The notes: generated by a model not told the origin, from the sequence alone. A stretch of DNA of 64,000 nt from Pseudomonadota bacterium (GCA_021851875.1 JAJZQI010000001.1:188419-252418), one strand, 5' to 3'; positions 38,646 to 49,602 are shown, counted from the stretch's first letter. Numbers and translations are program-made.

Positions 38646-39443
38646 ATGTTGAAGGCACTGTCAGTCATCTCGCTGGCTCTTTTGCTCGGCGCATGCGCGG
38701 GAGATGGTCCGCCGCGGCCCGATGCCGGTGCTTCCCAGGGCAATCCCAAGAGCACCGATATTACCGGGCCGGCCGATGCGCGCACGCGCGCCATGCTGCA
38801 CACGGATCTGGGAGTGGGTTATTTCACCCGCGGACAGATGCAAATTGCGCTTGATGAACTGAATACGTCGATCAGGCTGGACCCGAGCTATGAACCCGCT
38901 TATAACGCCATGGGGCTGGTTTATATGAACCTGGGTGAAGACGCCAATGCTACCTGGTACTTCGAAAAAGGCCTGCGCTTGACGCCGGATGACTCCGAAA
39001 CCAACAACAATTACGGCTGGTTCCTGTGCCAGAAAGGCAAATACCAGGAAGCAATCAACCATTTTTACGTGGCGCTGAAAAATCCGCTGTATCAGCATCC
39101 CGAAACGGCTTATGCAAATATCGGTATTTGCTCTGCCCGCAAGGGGGATCTGGTCATGGCCACGGATTATCTTGAACGGTCCATGCAGGTCAGGCCGGAG
39201 TTTCCCATTGCCTTGCTGAATCTGGCGGACATTGCCTACCGCGAAGCCCGTTATACGGATGCCCGCGCCTATCTGGGACGGCTGCAGTTGCAAGGGCCGC
39301 TGGATGCGCAGGCTTTGTGGCTCGGGGTGCGGGTTGAACGCATGCGGCAAGACCGCTCGGCCATGGACAGTTACGCCTTGCAGTTGCGCAATCGCTTCCC
39401 GGCTTCCAAAGAGGCCGAAATGCTGCGAAACGGGCAATTCTGA
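38646..39443 (+). CDS. pilW: Type IV pilus biogenesis lipoprotein PilW/PilF
   Basis: An outer-membrane pilotin-type lipoprotein needed for secretin assembly in type IV pilus systems. Residues 1-17 form a lipoprotein signal with lipobox LLGAC. The mature part consists of about six TPRs (for example EPAYNAMGLVYMNLGEDANATWYFEKGL). Length 265, close to the family. The track start at 38472 lies inside rlmN; the ATG at 38646 follows AAGGGGGAGGG. Overlaps rodZ by one base. Confidence 0.93.
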   Translation: MLKALSVISLALLLGACAGDGPPRPDAGASQGNPKSTDITGPADARTRAMLHTDLGVGYFTRGQMQIALDELNTSIRLDPSYEPAYNAMGLVYMNLGEDANATWYFEKGLRLTPDDSETNNNYGWFLCQKGKYQEAINHFYVALKNPLYQHPETAYANIGICSARKGDLVMATDYLERSMQVRPEFPIALLNLADIAYREARYTDARAYLGRLQLQGPLDAQALWLGVRVERMRQDRSAMDSYALQLRNRFPASKEAEMLRNGQF

Positions 39444-40270
39444 TGAGCGAAGTCCAGCCGGATAACCTGCAGCTGACGGTCAGCAGTATGCTGGTCTCCG
39501 CCCGCCAGCGAGCCGGACTCAGTGTGGCAGATATGGCCGCAAAGCTGAAGTTGGGTATGCGTCAGGTCGAGGCGCTTGAGGCGGGGCGATATCACGAGCT
39601 GCCAGGCGAGCTTTTTGTGCGCGGTTTCGTCCGCAATTATGCCCGCCTGGTGGGGGCCGATGAGCAGATGCTGCAGCAGACACTGAATTTTGAGTTGAAG
39701 CCTGCCGCTGCGCCGGCCATCGTTGCCGAGGGCGAGAACATTGCCCTGCGCTCAAAGCATTTGCCCCGTTGGCTGATTGTGCTGGGTGTTCTGGGACTTC
39801 TTGCGCTGATTGTGCCGGCAGTCGTCTACTATGGTCTTAACCGTGATCTCACGCTGCCGCTTGGCGAAGTGACCGGGTATTCAGCAAACGGTCCGGCAGT
39901 GGCGTCGGTACGCAAAGAACAGTTGTATCCGGTCGTGGCGGCATCGGCTGCCGGGCTGGGCCAGCAGGCCAGTGAACTGGCCGTTGCCGCGGCGTCGGCG
40001 ATGCATGTCGCCTCGGCCGTGGTGAGCACCTCGGCGGGTCTGATCCGCTTATCCTTCAGTGGCGACTCCTGGGTGGAAATTCATGACGGTGCCGGGAGCC
40101 GTGTGTTTTATCAGGTGGGACATGCAAGCCAGGTGGCAAACGTGAGCGGCGCACCACCCTTTGATGTGGTGGTCGGCAATGCGTCAGCGGTGCAGGTGGC
40201 CTACCGGGGCAAGCCGATTGATCTCGCCCCGTTCACCAGGGTGAGCGTGGCACGTTTGAAATTGCAGTGA
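39443..40270 (+). CDS. rodZ: Cytoskeletal protein RodZ
   Basis: Links MreB to the membrane and maintains rod shape. The N-terminal helix-turn-helix (about 20-80; [49 protein letters not shown]) is followed by one membrane segment (about 112-132) and a C-terminal periplasmic domain (about 195-272) of DUF4115 type ([23 protein letters not shown]). The linker is shorter than in enterobacteria. Starts in the pilW stop (TGATG). Confidence 0.93.
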   Translation: MSEVQPDNLQLTVSSMLVSARQRAGLSVADMAAKLKLGMRQVEALEAGRYHELPGELFVRGFVRNYARLVGADEQMLQQTLNFELKPAAAPAIVAEGENIALRSKHLPRWLIVLGVLGLLALIVPAVVYYGLNRDLTLPLGEVTGYSANGPAVASVRKEQLYPVVAASAAGLGQQASELAVAAASAMHVASAVVSTSAGLIRLSFSGDSWVEIHDGAGSRVFYQVGHASQVANVSGAPPFDVVVGNASAVQVAYRGKPIDLAPFTRVSVARLKLQ

Positions 40271-40280
40271 GTGTGAGCCG

Positions 40281-41387
40281 ATGTTCAAAGTAGATATTCC
40301 CCGGCGCAAAAGCCGGCAAATCAAGGTGGGCAATGTGCTGGTGGGCGGCGATGCGCCGATTGCTGTGCAGACCATGACCAATACCGAGACCTGCGATGTG
40401 GATGCCACGGTCGCCCAGATCGAGCGCGCGGCCCGCGCCGGCGCGGACATCGTGCGGGTATCCGTTCCGACCATGGAAGCGGCCGAGGCTTTTGGACAGA
40501 TTCGCAAGCGTTCGCCGGTGCCGCTGGTGACCGATATCCATTTCGATTACAGGATTGCCTTGCGGGTAGCCGAACTGGGGGCCGATTGCCTGCGCATCAA
40601 CCCGGGCAACATCGGCCGCGAAGACAGGATTCAGGCGGTCGTGCAATCGGCCAAGGATCACGGCATTCCCATCCGTATCGGTGTGAACGCGGGTTCGCTG
40701 GAGAAGGACCTGCAAAAGAAGTATGGCGAGCCGACGCCTGAGGCGTTGGTCGAGTCGGCCATGCGCCATGTCGAGATTCTCGATCGCTTGAACTTCAAGG
40801 ATTACAAGGTCAGCGTCAAGGCGTCGGAAGTGTTCATGGCGGTTGAAGCCTACAAGCTGCTGGCCAAGGAGATCGAGCAGCCCTTGCATCTGGGCATTAC
40901 CGAAGCAGGCGGTTTCCGTTCCGGCGCGGTCAAGTCCGCCATCGGGCTGGGCATGCTGCTGGCGGAAGGTATTGGTGATACCATTCGCGTTTCGCTGGCA
41001 GCCGACCCGGTCGAGGAAGTCAAAGTCGGTTTTGATATTCTCAAGAGTCTGCACCTGCGCAACAAGGGCGTGAACATCATTGCCTGTCCATCCTGCTCGC
41101 GCCAGAATTTTGACGTGATCGGCACGGTCAATGCGCTGGAAGAGCGTCTCGAAGATGTGGTCGAGCACCTGGACGTGGCGATCATCGGTTGTGTGGTCAA
41201 CGGTCCGGGCGAAGCCAAGGAAGCCGATCTGGGCGTGGCCGGCGGCGAGCCGAACCTGTTTTACATCGACGGCAAGCCGAGCCATAAAGTCCAGTCCGAA
41301 GACCTGGTCGGCGAACTGGAAAAGCAGATTCGCGCCCGCCTCGAACGCATTCGCAGCGGCAAGGAAATTCCGATCAAGGCCGTTTGA
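40281..41387 (+). CDS. ispG: 4-hydroxy-3-methylbut-2-en-1-yl diphosphate synthase
   Basis: Penultimate enzyme of the MEP isoprenoid pathway (also called GcpE), reducing MEcPP to HMBPP with a [4Fe-4S] cluster. Cluster cysteines are seen in [12 protein letters not shown] and [17 protein letters not shown]. The TIM-barrel part holds [24 protein letters not shown] and RINPGNIG. Length 368, the short form of the family. Confidence 0.98.
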   Translation: MFKVDIPRRKSRQIKVGNVLVGGDAPIAVQTMTNTETCDVDATVAQIERAARAGADIVRVSVPTMEAAEAFGQIRKRSPVPLVTDIHFDYRIALRVAELGADCLRINPGNIGREDRIQAVVQSAKDHGIPIRIGVNAGSLEKDLQKKYGEPTPEALVESAMRHVEILDRLNFKDYKVSVKASEVFMAVEAYKLLAKEIEQPLHLGITEAGGFRSGAVKSAIGLGMLLAEGIGDTIRVSLAADPVEEVKVGFDILKSLHLRNKGVNIIACPSCSRQNFDVIGTVNALEERLEDVVEHLDVAIIGCVVNGPGEAKEADLGVAGGEPNLFYIDGKPSHKVQSEDLVGELEKQIRARLERIRSGKEIPIKAV

Positions 41388-41413
41388 ACGATTCATCGTA
41401 AGTAAAAGAACCA

Positions 41414-42679
41414 ATGAGCACTACCTTGCAAGCCGTGCGCGGCATGAATGACGTTTTACCGGCGGATGCGCCGCGCTGGGAATTTTTTGAGTCGTGCGTG
41501 CGGGACTGGCTGCGTGCATACGGCTATCAGCCGATCCGCATGCCCATTCTGGAGCGCACCGAGCTGTTTGTGCGCTCGATCGGTGAGGTGACCGATATCG
41601 TCGAAAAGGAAATGTATACCTTTGTCGACACCCTCAATGGCGAGAGTCTGACCTTGCGGCCGGAGGGGACGGCCTCCTGCGTGCGTGCGGCCTTGCAGCA
41701 CAATCTGTTGTATAACGCTGCGCAGCGCCTGTATTACATGGGACCGATGTTCCGCCACGAACGGCCGCAAAAGGGGCGCTACCGCCAGTTTCATCAGGTC
41801 GGCGTGGAGTCGCTGGGCTACTCCGGACCGGACATGGACGTGGAACATATCGTCATGACGGCCGATTTGTGGAAGCGCCTTGGGCTGGACGGCATTCGCC
41901 TGGAAATCAATACCCTGGGCAGCGCGGCGGCGCGTGCGCGGCACCGTGCCAAGCTGATCGCCTGGTTCGAGCAGCATCAGGAGCAATTGGACGAGGATGC
42001 CCAAAGGCGGCTGCATGCCAATCCCTTGCGTATCCTCGACAGCAAAAACCCTGCCATGCAGGCGCTGGTTGAGGCGGCTCCGCATTTGATGGATGAACTC
42101 GAGCCGGAGGATCTGGCGCACTTTGAGGCGGTGCAGCAGATGCTGCGCGATGCCGGCATCGGTTTTACCATCAATCCGCGCCTTGTGCGCGGGCTTGATT
42201 ACTACAACTATACCGTGTTCGAATGGGTGACTGACCGCCTTGGCGCGCAAGGCACCGTGTGCGCCGGCGGACGATATGACGGGCTGGTGAGCCAGATGGG
42301 CGGGAAAGAAACGCCCGCCTGCGGTTTCGCCATGGGCGTGGAACGGTTGCTGGCCCTGCTGGAAGAGGCGCAGGTGCCGGTGCCTGATCTGGCGCCCGAT
42401 GTTTATGTCGTGCATCAAGGCGAGACGGCAAGTCGCTTTGCCTGGCTGGCATCCATGCAGTTGCGCGAGAGCGGACTGAATGTGCTGCTGCATTGCGGTG
42501 GCGGCAGCTTCAAGTCGCAAATGAAAAAGGCGGATGGCAGCGGTGCGGCTTTTGCCGTGATTATCGGCGACAACGAGGCCGACAGCGGGCAGGTCACGCT
42601 CAAACCGCTGCGTGAGCTGGGTGAGCAGGCACTGGTTAATGTGGCCGACGCGGCGCGTCTGATACACGAACAGAAATAA
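41414..42679 (+). CDS. hisS: Histidyl-tRNA synthetase
   Basis: Charges tRNA-His. A class II synthetase of 421 residues: N-terminal [12 protein letters not shown], motif 2 ([26 protein letters not shown]), the histidine loops [15 protein letters not shown] and GGRYDGL, motif 3 [15 protein letters not shown], and a C-terminal anticodon-binding domain. Placed between ispG and yfgM as usual in betaproteobacteria. Confidence 0.98.
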   Translation: MSTTLQAVRGMNDVLPADAPRWEFFESCVRDWLRAYGYQPIRMPILERTELFVRSIGEVTDIVEKEMYTFVDTLNGESLTLRPEGTASCVRAALQHNLLYNAAQRLYYMGPMFRHERPQKGRYRQFHQVGVESLGYSGPDMDVEHIVMTADLWKRLGLDGIRLEINTLGSAAARARHRAKLIAWFEQHQEQLDEDAQRRLHANPLRILDSKNPAMQALVEAAPHLMDELEPEDLAHFEAVQQMLRDAGIGFTINPRLVRGLDYYNYTVFEWVTDRLGAQGTVCAGGRYDGLVSQMGGKETPACGFAMGVERLLALLEEAQVPVPDLAPDVYVVHQGETASRFAWLASMQLRESGLNVLLHCGGGSFKSQMKKADGSGAAFAVIIGDNEADSGQVTLKPLRELGEQALVNVADAARLIHEQK

Positions 42680-42708
42680 TTGCAGAATTAACTGAAAGAG
42701 CAGGGGTC

Positions 42709-43347
42709 ATGGCTACATTCGATCTGGAAGAGCAGGAAAAACTCGACGAGCTGAAAGCTTGGTGGAAAACGAACGGCAAACTGGTCACGGCAGTGATTGT
42801 GGCTGCCGTGCTCGGCATGGCCGGCTGGCAAGTATGGCAATCCTGGCAGAGCAAGCAACAGGCTGAAGCCGCTGCCATGTTCTCGCTGATGCAGCAGGCA
42901 AGCGATCAGGGCGCGCTGAAAGACATGCGTGAAATTGCCGGCAAGCTGATGGATAAATATGATTCGACCGGCTTCGCCACACGCGCGGCACTGATGGTGG
43001 CGCGCGCCAACCATGCGGCGCAGGATGACAAGAGTGCCGAAGCCCAGTTGCAATGGGTGATTGATCATTCCACGGAAGCCGGTCTGCGCGATCTGGCACG
43101 GCTGGACCTGGCTGCCGTGCTGCTGGACGAGAAACAGGCCGACGCGGCTCTGAAAGTCCTGGATCAGCCGCACGATACGGCGTTGGATGCGCTTTATCTC
43201 GATCGGCGTGGTGATGTGTTCGTTGCCCTGGGGAAAAAAGCCGAGGCAGCCCGTGCTTATGACGCGGCATTGCAGAAGGTCGATGCAAACCAACCCTATT
43301 CCCGCGTTATCCAAATTAAGCGAGATGCTTTGGGGAGCCAGGCATGA
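42709..43347 (+). CDS. yfgM: YfgM family TPR membrane protein
   Basis: An inner-membrane protein with a cytoplasmic N-terminus (FDLEEQEKLDELKAWWKTNGK), one membrane helix (about 24-43) and a periplasmic TPR domain of about 165 residues. In E. coli the homologue associates with the SecYEG-PpiD complex and helps periplasmic chaperone traffic. The stop overlaps the bamB start by 4 bases. Confidence 0.92.
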   Translation: MATFDLEEQEKLDELKAWWKTNGKLVTAVIVAAVLGMAGWQVWQSWQSKQQAEAAAMFSLMQQASDQGALKDMREIAGKLMDKYDSTGFATRAALMVARANHAAQDDKSAEAQLQWVIDHSTEAGLRDLARLDLAAVLLDEKQADAALKVLDQPHDTALDALYLDRRGDVFVALGKKAEAARAYDAALQKVDANQPYSRVIQIKRDALGSQA

Positions 43348-44492
43348 ACAAGAAACATCTGACAACAGCGGCGGCCTTGTTGCTGCTAACATCCTTAACC
43401 GGCTGCAGCTGGTTTGGCGGTGACGGCAAGCCGGTCGATCCGCCCGCCGCACTGGTCAATTTCACCGCCAGCATGACTCCTGTCATACAATGGCGCGGAG
43501 ACGTCGGAATAGCGGGTGATTATCTGTTCACCCCGGCAGTGACCACCGACAGTGTCTATGCGGCCGGTCAAAAAGGGACGCTGGCTAAGTTCGACATCGC
43601 CACCGGCAAGCAACTCTGGCGGGTTGACACGGACAGCCGGCTAAGCGCGGGGGTGGGCGTAGGGGGCGATGTCGTGGCCGTGGTCACTGTCAGCGGCATG
43701 GTGCTGGCTTACGACTCCAATGGAAAACTGCTGTGGCGTACCCAGGCGCCGGGCGAAGTGCTGGCCGCTCCGCTGGTGGCAGGCGGGAAAGTCGTGGTAC
43801 GCACCGACGATGGCCGTATCGTGGCGTATGCCTCCGGCGACGGGAAACAGGACTGGTTTTACCAGCGCCGCAACCCCAGTCTGGCGCTGCGCAGCAATGC
43901 CGGAATGGTGCTGGAACAAGGCGCCCTGTTCGCAGGCTTCGCGGGCGGTAAGCTGGTCGGCATTAATTTGGCCAATGGTGCGGTGGGTTGGGAGTCGCCG
44001 GTTTCCACGCCGCGCGGGGCAACCGAACTGGAGCGGATAACGGACGTGACCAGCAATCCGGTGGTTGCCGGCGCAACGGTCTGTGCTGCGTCCTATCAGG
44101 GGCGCATAGCCTGTTTCGATGCCCGCAATGGCACATCGGTCTGGGCCAAGGACGTTTCCAGCACGGCCGGTCTGGATGTGGATGGCCGCCAGGTTTATGT
44201 CAGCGATGATAAGGGCGGCGTGATTGCCTACGACCGTACCAGCGGGGCCGGCATGTGGAAACAGGGCAAACTGTTGAATCGCCGCCTGTCCACCCCCAGC
44301 GTTGTCGCAAACTGGCTGGCTGTAGGCGATTATCAGGGCTACGTCCATTTCATGTCCCAGTCTGACGGGGCATTTGTCGGTCGTATCGCCACAGATGGCA
44401 GCGCAATCGGTAATGCCGCAATGGTGCCGCTGGCGCATGGGCTGATTGTGCAGACGCATGCCGGTGGCGTGTTCGCCATCAAAGCGGAGTAA
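43344..44492 (+). CDS. bamB: Outer membrane protein assembly factor BamB
   Basis: Lipoprotein subunit of the BAM complex that inserts beta-barrels into the outer membrane. Signal peptide and lipobox LTGCSWFG; the rest is an eight-bladed PQQ-like propeller with repeats such as AKFDIATGKQLWRVDTDSRLSAG and IACFDARNGTSVWAKDVSS. Length 382, as expected. The der gene follows 9 bases later. Confidence 0.96.
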   Translation: MNKKHLTTAAALLLLTSLTGCSWFGGDGKPVDPPAALVNFTASMTPVIQWRGDVGIAGDYLFTPAVTTDSVYAAGQKGTLAKFDIATGKQLWRVDTDSRLSAGVGVGGDVVAVVTVSGMVLAYDSNGKLLWRTQAPGEVLAAPLVAGGKVVVRTDDGRIVAYASGDGKQDWFYQRRNPSLALRSNAGMVLEQGALFAGFAGGKLVGINLANGAVGWESPVSTPRGATELERITDVTSNPVVAGATVCAASYQGRIACFDARNGTSVWAKDVSSTAGLDVDGRQVYVSDDKGGVIAYDRTSGAGMWKQGKLLNRRLSTPSVVANWLAVGDYQGYVHFMSQSDGAFVGRIATDGSAIGNAAMVPLAHGLIVQTHAGGVFAIKAE

Positions 44493-44501
44493 CAGGACGG
44501 T

Positions 44502-45914
44502 ATGCTTCCAACGATTGCCTTAGTCGGACGACCGAACGTCGGCAAGTCCACATTGTTCAACCGCCTGACCAAATCGCGCGATGCGCTGGTGCATGATCTG
44601 CCGGGTCTCACCCGCGATCGCCACTACGGTCGCGGCAAGATCGGCTCACGTCCCTATCTGCTGATTGATACCGGCGGCTTCGAGCCGGTGGTCAAGGAGG
44701 GGATTCTGGCGGAAATGGCCAAACAAACCCTCCAGGCGGTGGATGAATCAGATCTGGTGGTCTTTCTGGTGGACGGGCGGGGCGGTCTGACGGCGCAGGA
44801 CAAACATATTGCCGACCAGTTGCGCAAGCGCGGCATCCCCATCATTCTCGCCGTCAACAAGGCCGAGGGGATGCAACATGCCATGGTGTCGGCGGAGTTT
44901 CATGAACTCGGTCTGGGCGAACCGGTGGCCATTTCCTCTGCGCATGGCGACAATGTGCGCGAACTGGTCGAGCTGGCGCTGGATCAGTTGCCCAATGAGC
45001 CGGCAGAGACCGAAGCCGAGGAAGAAGAGATTCCGCGGGTCGCCATTGTCGGCCGGCCCAACGTGGGCAAATCCACGCTCGTCAATACGTTGCTGGGTGA
45101 AGAGCGCGTGATTGCCTTTGATCAGCCGGGCACCACGCGCGACAGCATTTATATTGATTTCGAGCGCGGCAATCGCCGCTATACCCTGATCGACACGGCT
45201 GGCGTACGCCGTCGCGGCAAGGTCACCGAGGTGGTGGAGAAATTCTCGGTCATCAAGACCCTGCAGGCGATTGAAGATGCCAATGTGGTGATTCTGGTGC
45301 TGGATGCCCAGCAGGATATTGCCGACCAGGATGCGCATATTGCCAGCTATATCCTGGATGCCGGACGGGCCTTGGTGGTCGCCATCAATAAATGGGACAA
45401 CCTCGACACTTACACACGCGAGAAGATCAAGCGCGATATGGCGCGTAAATTGAATTTCCTCGATTTCGCCCGTTTGCACTACATTTCGGCGTTACGCGGC
45501 GAAGGCATCGGCGGACTGCTCAAGTCGGTGGACCAGACGTATGCGGCGGCCATGGCCAAGTTGCCCACGCCCAAACTGACGCGTGCCTTGCTGGATGCGA
45601 CGGCCAAACACCAGCCGCCCAAATCCGGCATGGTCCGGCCGAAAATGCGCTATGCCCATCAGGGGGGCAGCAATCCTCCCATTATCGTCATTCACGGCAA
45701 TGCGCTGGAGCACGTGCCGGAAAGTTACGTGCGCTATCTGGAAAAAACCTTCCGCACCGTATTTGAACTTGCGGGTACGCCGTTGCGCGTGCAGTTTAAA
45801 GAGGGGCATAATCCTTTTGAAGGTAAAAAGCGAGCGCCACTTACCGAGAGCGAGGAAAAGCGTGCCCACCGCCGCCGCCGCTGGGGCAGAAAAACGTTTG
45901 GCAGCAAAAAATAA
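44502..45914 (+). CDS. der: Ribosome-assembly GTPase Der (EngA)
   Basis: Essential tandem GTPase acting in 50S subunit maturation. Two G domains each begin with GRPNVGKST (near residues 7 and 186), with [19 protein letters not shown] and NKWD motifs. A KH-like C-terminal domain (about 360-445) ends in a very basic tail ([18 protein letters not shown]). Length 470. Last gene of the ndk operon. Confidence 0.98.
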   Translation: MLPTIALVGRPNVGKSTLFNRLTKSRDALVHDLPGLTRDRHYGRGKIGSRPYLLIDTGGFEPVVKEGILAEMAKQTLQAVDESDLVVFLVDGRGGLTAQDKHIADQLRKRGIPIILAVNKAEGMQHAMVSAEFHELGLGEPVAISSAHGDNVRELVELALDQLPNEPAETEAEEEEIPRVAIVGRPNVGKSTLVNTLLGEERVIAFDQPGTTRDSIYIDFERGNRRYTLIDTAGVRRRGKVTEVVEKFSVIKTLQAIEDANVVILVLDAQQDIADQDAHIASYILDAGRALVVAINKWDNLDTYTREKIKRDMARKLNFLDFARLHYISALRGEGIGGLLKSVDQTYAAAMAKLPTPKLTRALLDATAKHQPPKSGMVRPKMRYAHQGGSNPPIIVIHGNALEHVPESYVRYLEKTFRTVFELAGTPLRVQFKEGHNPFEGKKRAPLTESEEKRAHRRRRWGRKTFGSKK

Positions 45915-46000
45915 CTGCGTTAAAAATAAAATTTGCTGAGACGCTTAGTGGAATGTCCAGTTGTATAAACAGATATAACGCCAGTGTTTGATGGAAGCAA

Positions 46001-49000
46001 TTGATTTCTCTTCATAAGCTGCATTCCTCTTCCTTGCTCGGTGCGCCCTCACTGAGGGTACTGGGGCTGCGCGTTTTTCTTGCGGCCTGTCTGGTGGTCG
46101 GGATTTTCACGCTGACTTGGCTGATGTTGTCCTGGGACGGCGCGCGTAAAGAGCAAATCAGCCGCATCCAAGGAACGGCGGATATCATTGCCGACGGTGC
46201 GAACAAGCATTTTGATCTTGTGCTCGGCGCCATGTCGCGGTTTTCGGCCGACATGGACCGCAACCAGGCCACCAGTTCGCCGGGCATCGCCCGTCTCATG
46301 CTGCGGCAGTTCCTGACCGATAATCATGACGCTACCGCCATTGCCTTACAGGATATGTCCGGCCGCGTGATCGCCATGCTGGGAAACCCCGGCGTTCTGC
46401 AGGAAGCCCTCGCCCAGCCGGGCGATTTCATCAATCATCTGTTCGAGTACGGCCGGCCCCTGGCCTGTGAAACCTACCATTACTGTCTGCCCTTCCGCTA
46501 TTACTGGCGCAATGAGGAAAGCAACACGCATTTCTCCCTGGTGGTGCTTTTCCCCATACAGACGATTTCCCAGTCGTGGAAACATATGTCGGAAGAACGC
46601 GGTCTCCATATTGCCTTGTTGCGCCATGACGGCATTCCGCTGGCGTGGGTTGACAGCGGCAAAGAGCAGATGGTGTGGGCCGGCGAGCAGATATTAAGCG
46701 AGTCCACCCTGACTCATTTTGCCGGACATGAGTTGCAATGGCCGGACGGGGTAACGCGCTATACCGCAGTCGCTGCACTGCACAAGTACCGCATCGCATC
46801 GATTATCGGCGTGGATAAAAGCGCCATCATCCAGGCATGGTGGAAAAGCGTTCAGCTCCCCGTTTATCTGATTTCCGGTATGACTCTGACGGCGCTCGGG
46901 ATCTATCTGTTTTTGTCCTGGCGTTTCAGCCGCCGTATGGAAATGATCGGTAGACGCTTGCAGCGTGTCGGCGATACGGATATGCCCAGCAGCGGCGTCT
47001 ATGAGATTGATCATCTGGTAGGCGAGCTGACGCAGTCGCGCACTGAATTGCAGCGTGTGGCGGAAAACCGGGAGAAAATGCTTCTGTCGGCCGCGCATGC
47101 CGGCACCTACTCGGTGGACTTGTCCACCGGCTTGGTGCTGGCCGCCAGTCCGACGTTCCTGGCCATGTTGGGTTATCCCGCGCGGGCGGACGCCGTTGTG
47201 GGTCGTCCATGGGAAAACTTGTTCATCAAGCCGTGCATCCATGGACAGCGTTCCGCACCGGTTCAGCAGGTGGTCATGCTGCGGCATGCGGATGGGCAGC
47301 CGTGCTGGATTGCCCTGGCCGAGTACGATACGGTGGAAAAAGGTCAGGTTACGCGTCACGGCATGGCTATCGATGTGACGGAACGGGAACAACTGTTGGA
47401 GACCGTTCATAACCAGTCCGAACGCCTGCGGGCGCTCTGGCAACTGGCAACCGATCGGGATTTGACGGAAAACGAGCGCATCGAACTGATGCTGCGACTT
47501 GGGCAAATGAGTCTGCGCTGTGACGCGGCCATGATTGTCGAGGTCACCGGGCAGGAGGCGTTCATTCGCTTTGCGCTTGATGGACAGGGCATGGCCGTTG
47601 CGGGAGAGCGATTGAGTCTGGCGGGCGAGTTGTACGACGACTGGGTCCATAACAGCAAGCAGGCGTTCGTTTTACCCGACTGCTCGCTGGAAACGCTGGG
47701 ATTTGAGCGGCAAAGCGGTAATCAGGCATATATATACGATGTGCTAGGAGCCCCTGTCAGAGTGGGCGGCGGCGACTACGGCGTGCTGCTCTTCTGGCGT
47801 TACCAAGGCCCCGGCGACTTGCCCGGAGCGCAGGAGGAAAGCGATCTGGCCTACGTGGCACTGCTGGCATCGTGGTTCGGATTCGTGAAACTTGAACAAC
47901 ACCAACGGTCGGTGCTGGAGACTCAGGCATTGACGGACGGTCTGACGGGGCTGCCGAACCGGCGCGCGGCCGAACTCCGGTTTGCGAGCGAAATGAGTAA
48001 TATCAGGCGGGCGCACGATATTTTTTCCGTGGCCGTCTGCGATCTTGACCGGTTCAAGTTGATTAACGATCACTATGGCCATCCTGTGGGAGACGAAGTG
48101 CTCAAACAGGTGGCTGAAGTGATGAAGGCCTCGCTGCGCGAAGGCGACTGGTTGGCGCGTTGGGGCGGCGAAGAGTTCATCGTTTATCTGCGCGATTCCG
48201 ATGCGCTTGCCGCTACGCTGGCCATGGAGCGATTGCGGCTGGCAGTCAAGTCCACACCCATCCGAACGCATGACGGTGATCTCGATGTGACCACCAGCAT
48301 TGGCATCGGGGTGTTCCGCGGCGAAGACGATACGCTGGCCAGAGTGCTGTCGGAGGCGGACGGCTGCTTGTATGAAGCCAAACGCGGCGGACGCGACGCT
48401 GTGGTCGTGCATGAAAGTGAAACAAGAAAGTCCATGCTGTGGCATGCCGGCATGCTCAAGCGCGCCTTGCAGGACTTCAACATCAACCCGGCGTTCCAGG
48501 TGATTGTTGATCTGAAAACGCGCCAGGTAGTGGCCGATGAGGCCTTGGCGCGGCTGAAGCTGCCAGGCGGACAAGTACTGGCCGCGAGTGAGTTCGTCGA
48601 GGCGGCCGAGGCCGTGCATCTTATCCACTCGGTTGACGAAATCATCATCAAACAGGCCATGATGCGGTGCAAGGCGCGCATTGGCGGCGGCACCATGTCG
48701 CAGAGCCTGGCGCACTTCGTTAACGTGTCGCCGCAGTTTTTGCAGCGTCCTGAATTGGTTGCCAATCTTTTGCGGGATGCGCAGCTGTTTTGCGCCAACT
48801 GCAATTTGGACAGTACCAACCCGAAACCGCTGGTATTCGAAATTACCGAACGGCAGTTCGTCGAGGATTTTGACCGTCTCAGGCAGCAGTTGCAGCCGCT
48901 GATCGATTTCGGTTTCCGTTTTGCCCTGGACGATTTTGGCAGCGGCTATTCCTCATTCCTGTACCTGGCGCAGTTGCCGGTCGCATTTCTCAAGATTGAG

Positions 49001-49195
49001 GGATGGATGATACAGAATATGTGGGACAACCCGCGTATTGCGGCGATGCTGGAAAGCGTCGTTCTGTTTGCCAAGCACCAGGGTATCACCACCATCGCGG
49101 AATTCATCGAGGACGAAAGAACTGCCGCACGGCTGCAGGAAATGGGCGTCGACTGGGGGCAGGGCTACTATTTTGGCCATCCTGAGCTGGAGTAG
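46001..49195 (+). CDS. Membrane PAS-GAF-GGDEF-EAL protein (c-di-GMP turnover)
   Basis: A 1064-residue sensor with both cyclase and phosphodiesterase domains. Membrane helices at about 24-45 and 286-305 flank a periplasmic domain of some 240 residues. A PAS domain (about 350-465) and a GAF-like region (470-640) follow. The GGDEF domain has the active WGGEEF and an upstream REGD that fits the inhibitory I-site. The EAL domain keeps DEALAR, VNVSP, FEITER, LDDFGSGYSS and GQGYYFG, but the usual LKID reads LKIE. The start is a TTG preceded by GGAAG. It sits between der and hfq, which are normally neighbours. Confidence 0.9.
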   Translation: MISLHKLHSSSLLGAPSLRVLGLRVFLAACLVVGIFTLTWLMLSWDGARKEQISRIQGTADIIADGANKHFDLVLGAMSRFSADMDRNQATSSPGIARLMLRQFLTDNHDATAIALQDMSGRVIAMLGNPGVLQEALAQPGDFINHLFEYGRPLACETYHYCLPFRYYWRNEESNTHFSLVVLFPIQTISQSWKHMSEERGLHIALLRHDGIPLAWVDSGKEQMVWAGEQILSESTLTHFAGHELQWPDGVTRYTAVAALHKYRIASIIGVDKSAIIQAWWKSVQLPVYLISGMTLTALGIYLFLSWRFSRRMEMIGRRLQRVGDTDMPSSGVYEIDHLVGELTQSRTELQRVAENREKMLLSAAHAGTYSVDLSTGLVLAASPTFLAMLGYPARADAVVGRPWENLFIKPCIHGQRSAPVQQVVMLRHADGQPCWIALAEYDTVEKGQVTRHGMAIDVTEREQLLETVHNQSERLRALWQLATDRDLTENERIELMLRLGQMSLRCDAAMIVEVTGQEAFIRFALDGQGMAVAGERLSLAGELYDDWVHNSKQAFVLPDCSLETLGFERQSGNQAYIYDVLGAPVRVGGGDYGVLLFWRYQGPGDLPGAQEESDLAYVALLASWFGFVKLEQHQRSVLETQALTDGLTGLPNRRAAELRFASEMSNIRRAHDIFSVAVCDLDRFKLINDHYGHPVGDEVLKQVAEVMKASLREGDWLARWGGEEFIVYLRDSDALAATLAMERLRLAVKSTPIRTHDGDLDVTTSIGIGVFRGEDDTLARVLSEADGCLYEAKRGGRDAVVVHESETRKSMLWHAGMLKRALQDFNINPAFQVIVDLKTRQVVADEALARLKLPGGQVLAASEFVEAAEAVHLIHSVDEIIIKQAMMRCKARIGGGTMSQSLAHFVNVSPQFLQRPELVANLLRDAQLFCANCNLDSTNPKPLVFEITERQFVEDFDRLRQQLQPLIDFGFRFALDDFGSGYSSFLYLAQLPVAFLKIEGWMIQNMWDNPRIAAMLESVVLFAKHQGITTIAEFIEDERTAARLQEMGVDWGQGYYFGHPELE

Positions 49196-49280
49196 ACTTG
49201 AAAACCGCTGCCTCCGCCTATACTAAGATAGTAACAGCCAATGTCGCTTGGGCTGGAGAGACGATTCAGGTTTTAAAGAT

Positions 49281-49300
49281 GGTAAGGCTCGAGTCTTACC
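49281..49300. repeat. Near-perfect 20-base palindrome upstream of hfq
   Basis: GGTAAGGCTCGAGTCTTACC, a palindrome with one mismatched pair (G-U in RNA). It ends 18 bases before the hfq TATAAT, so it overlaps the expected -35 position. It lacks a T run, which argues against a terminator for the preceding gene. Confidence 0.5.
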
Positions 49301-49318
49301 TGCATGAGTGAATCAAGA

Positions 49319-49324
49319 TATAAT
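49319..49324 (+). promoter_or_regulatory. Likely hfq promoter (-10 element)
   Basis: A perfect TATAAT 39 bases before the hfq ATG. The matching -35 region (TTACCT) is poor and lies in the right arm of the palindrome, which would fit a promoter helped or blocked by a bound protein. Confidence 0.45.
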
Positions 49325-49362
49325 GAAAAATTAGCCTATATTCTAAAAAGCAGATTAGACCC

Positions 49363-49602
49363 ATGAGCGCACGCGGACAACAACTACAAGATCCTTTCCT
49401 TAATATTTTGCGCAAGGAACATGTACCCGTTTCGATTTATCTGGTGAATGGCATCAAATTACAGGGGCAGGTCGAGTCTTTCGACCAGTATGTCGTGCTG
49501 CTGCGCAATACGGTGACCCAGATGGTATATAAACATGCCATTTCGACCATTGTGCCCGGCCGGCCTGTCGCCATTCCTGCGACCGATGAAGCGGCAAGCT
49601 GA
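49363..49602 (+). CDS. hfq: RNA chaperone Hfq
   Basis: Hexameric Sm-like protein that pairs small RNAs with mRNAs. 79 residues: [43 protein letters not shown] is the Sm1 motif and [10 protein letters not shown] the Sm2 motif; all RNA-face residues (Q8, F42, Y55, K56, H57) appear in place. The C-terminal tail is short. hflX starts about 20 bases after its stop. Confidence 0.98.
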   Translation: MSARGQQLQDPFLNILRKEHVPVSIYLVNGIKLQGQVESFDQYVVLLRNTVTQMVYKHAISTIVPGRPVAIPATDEAAS

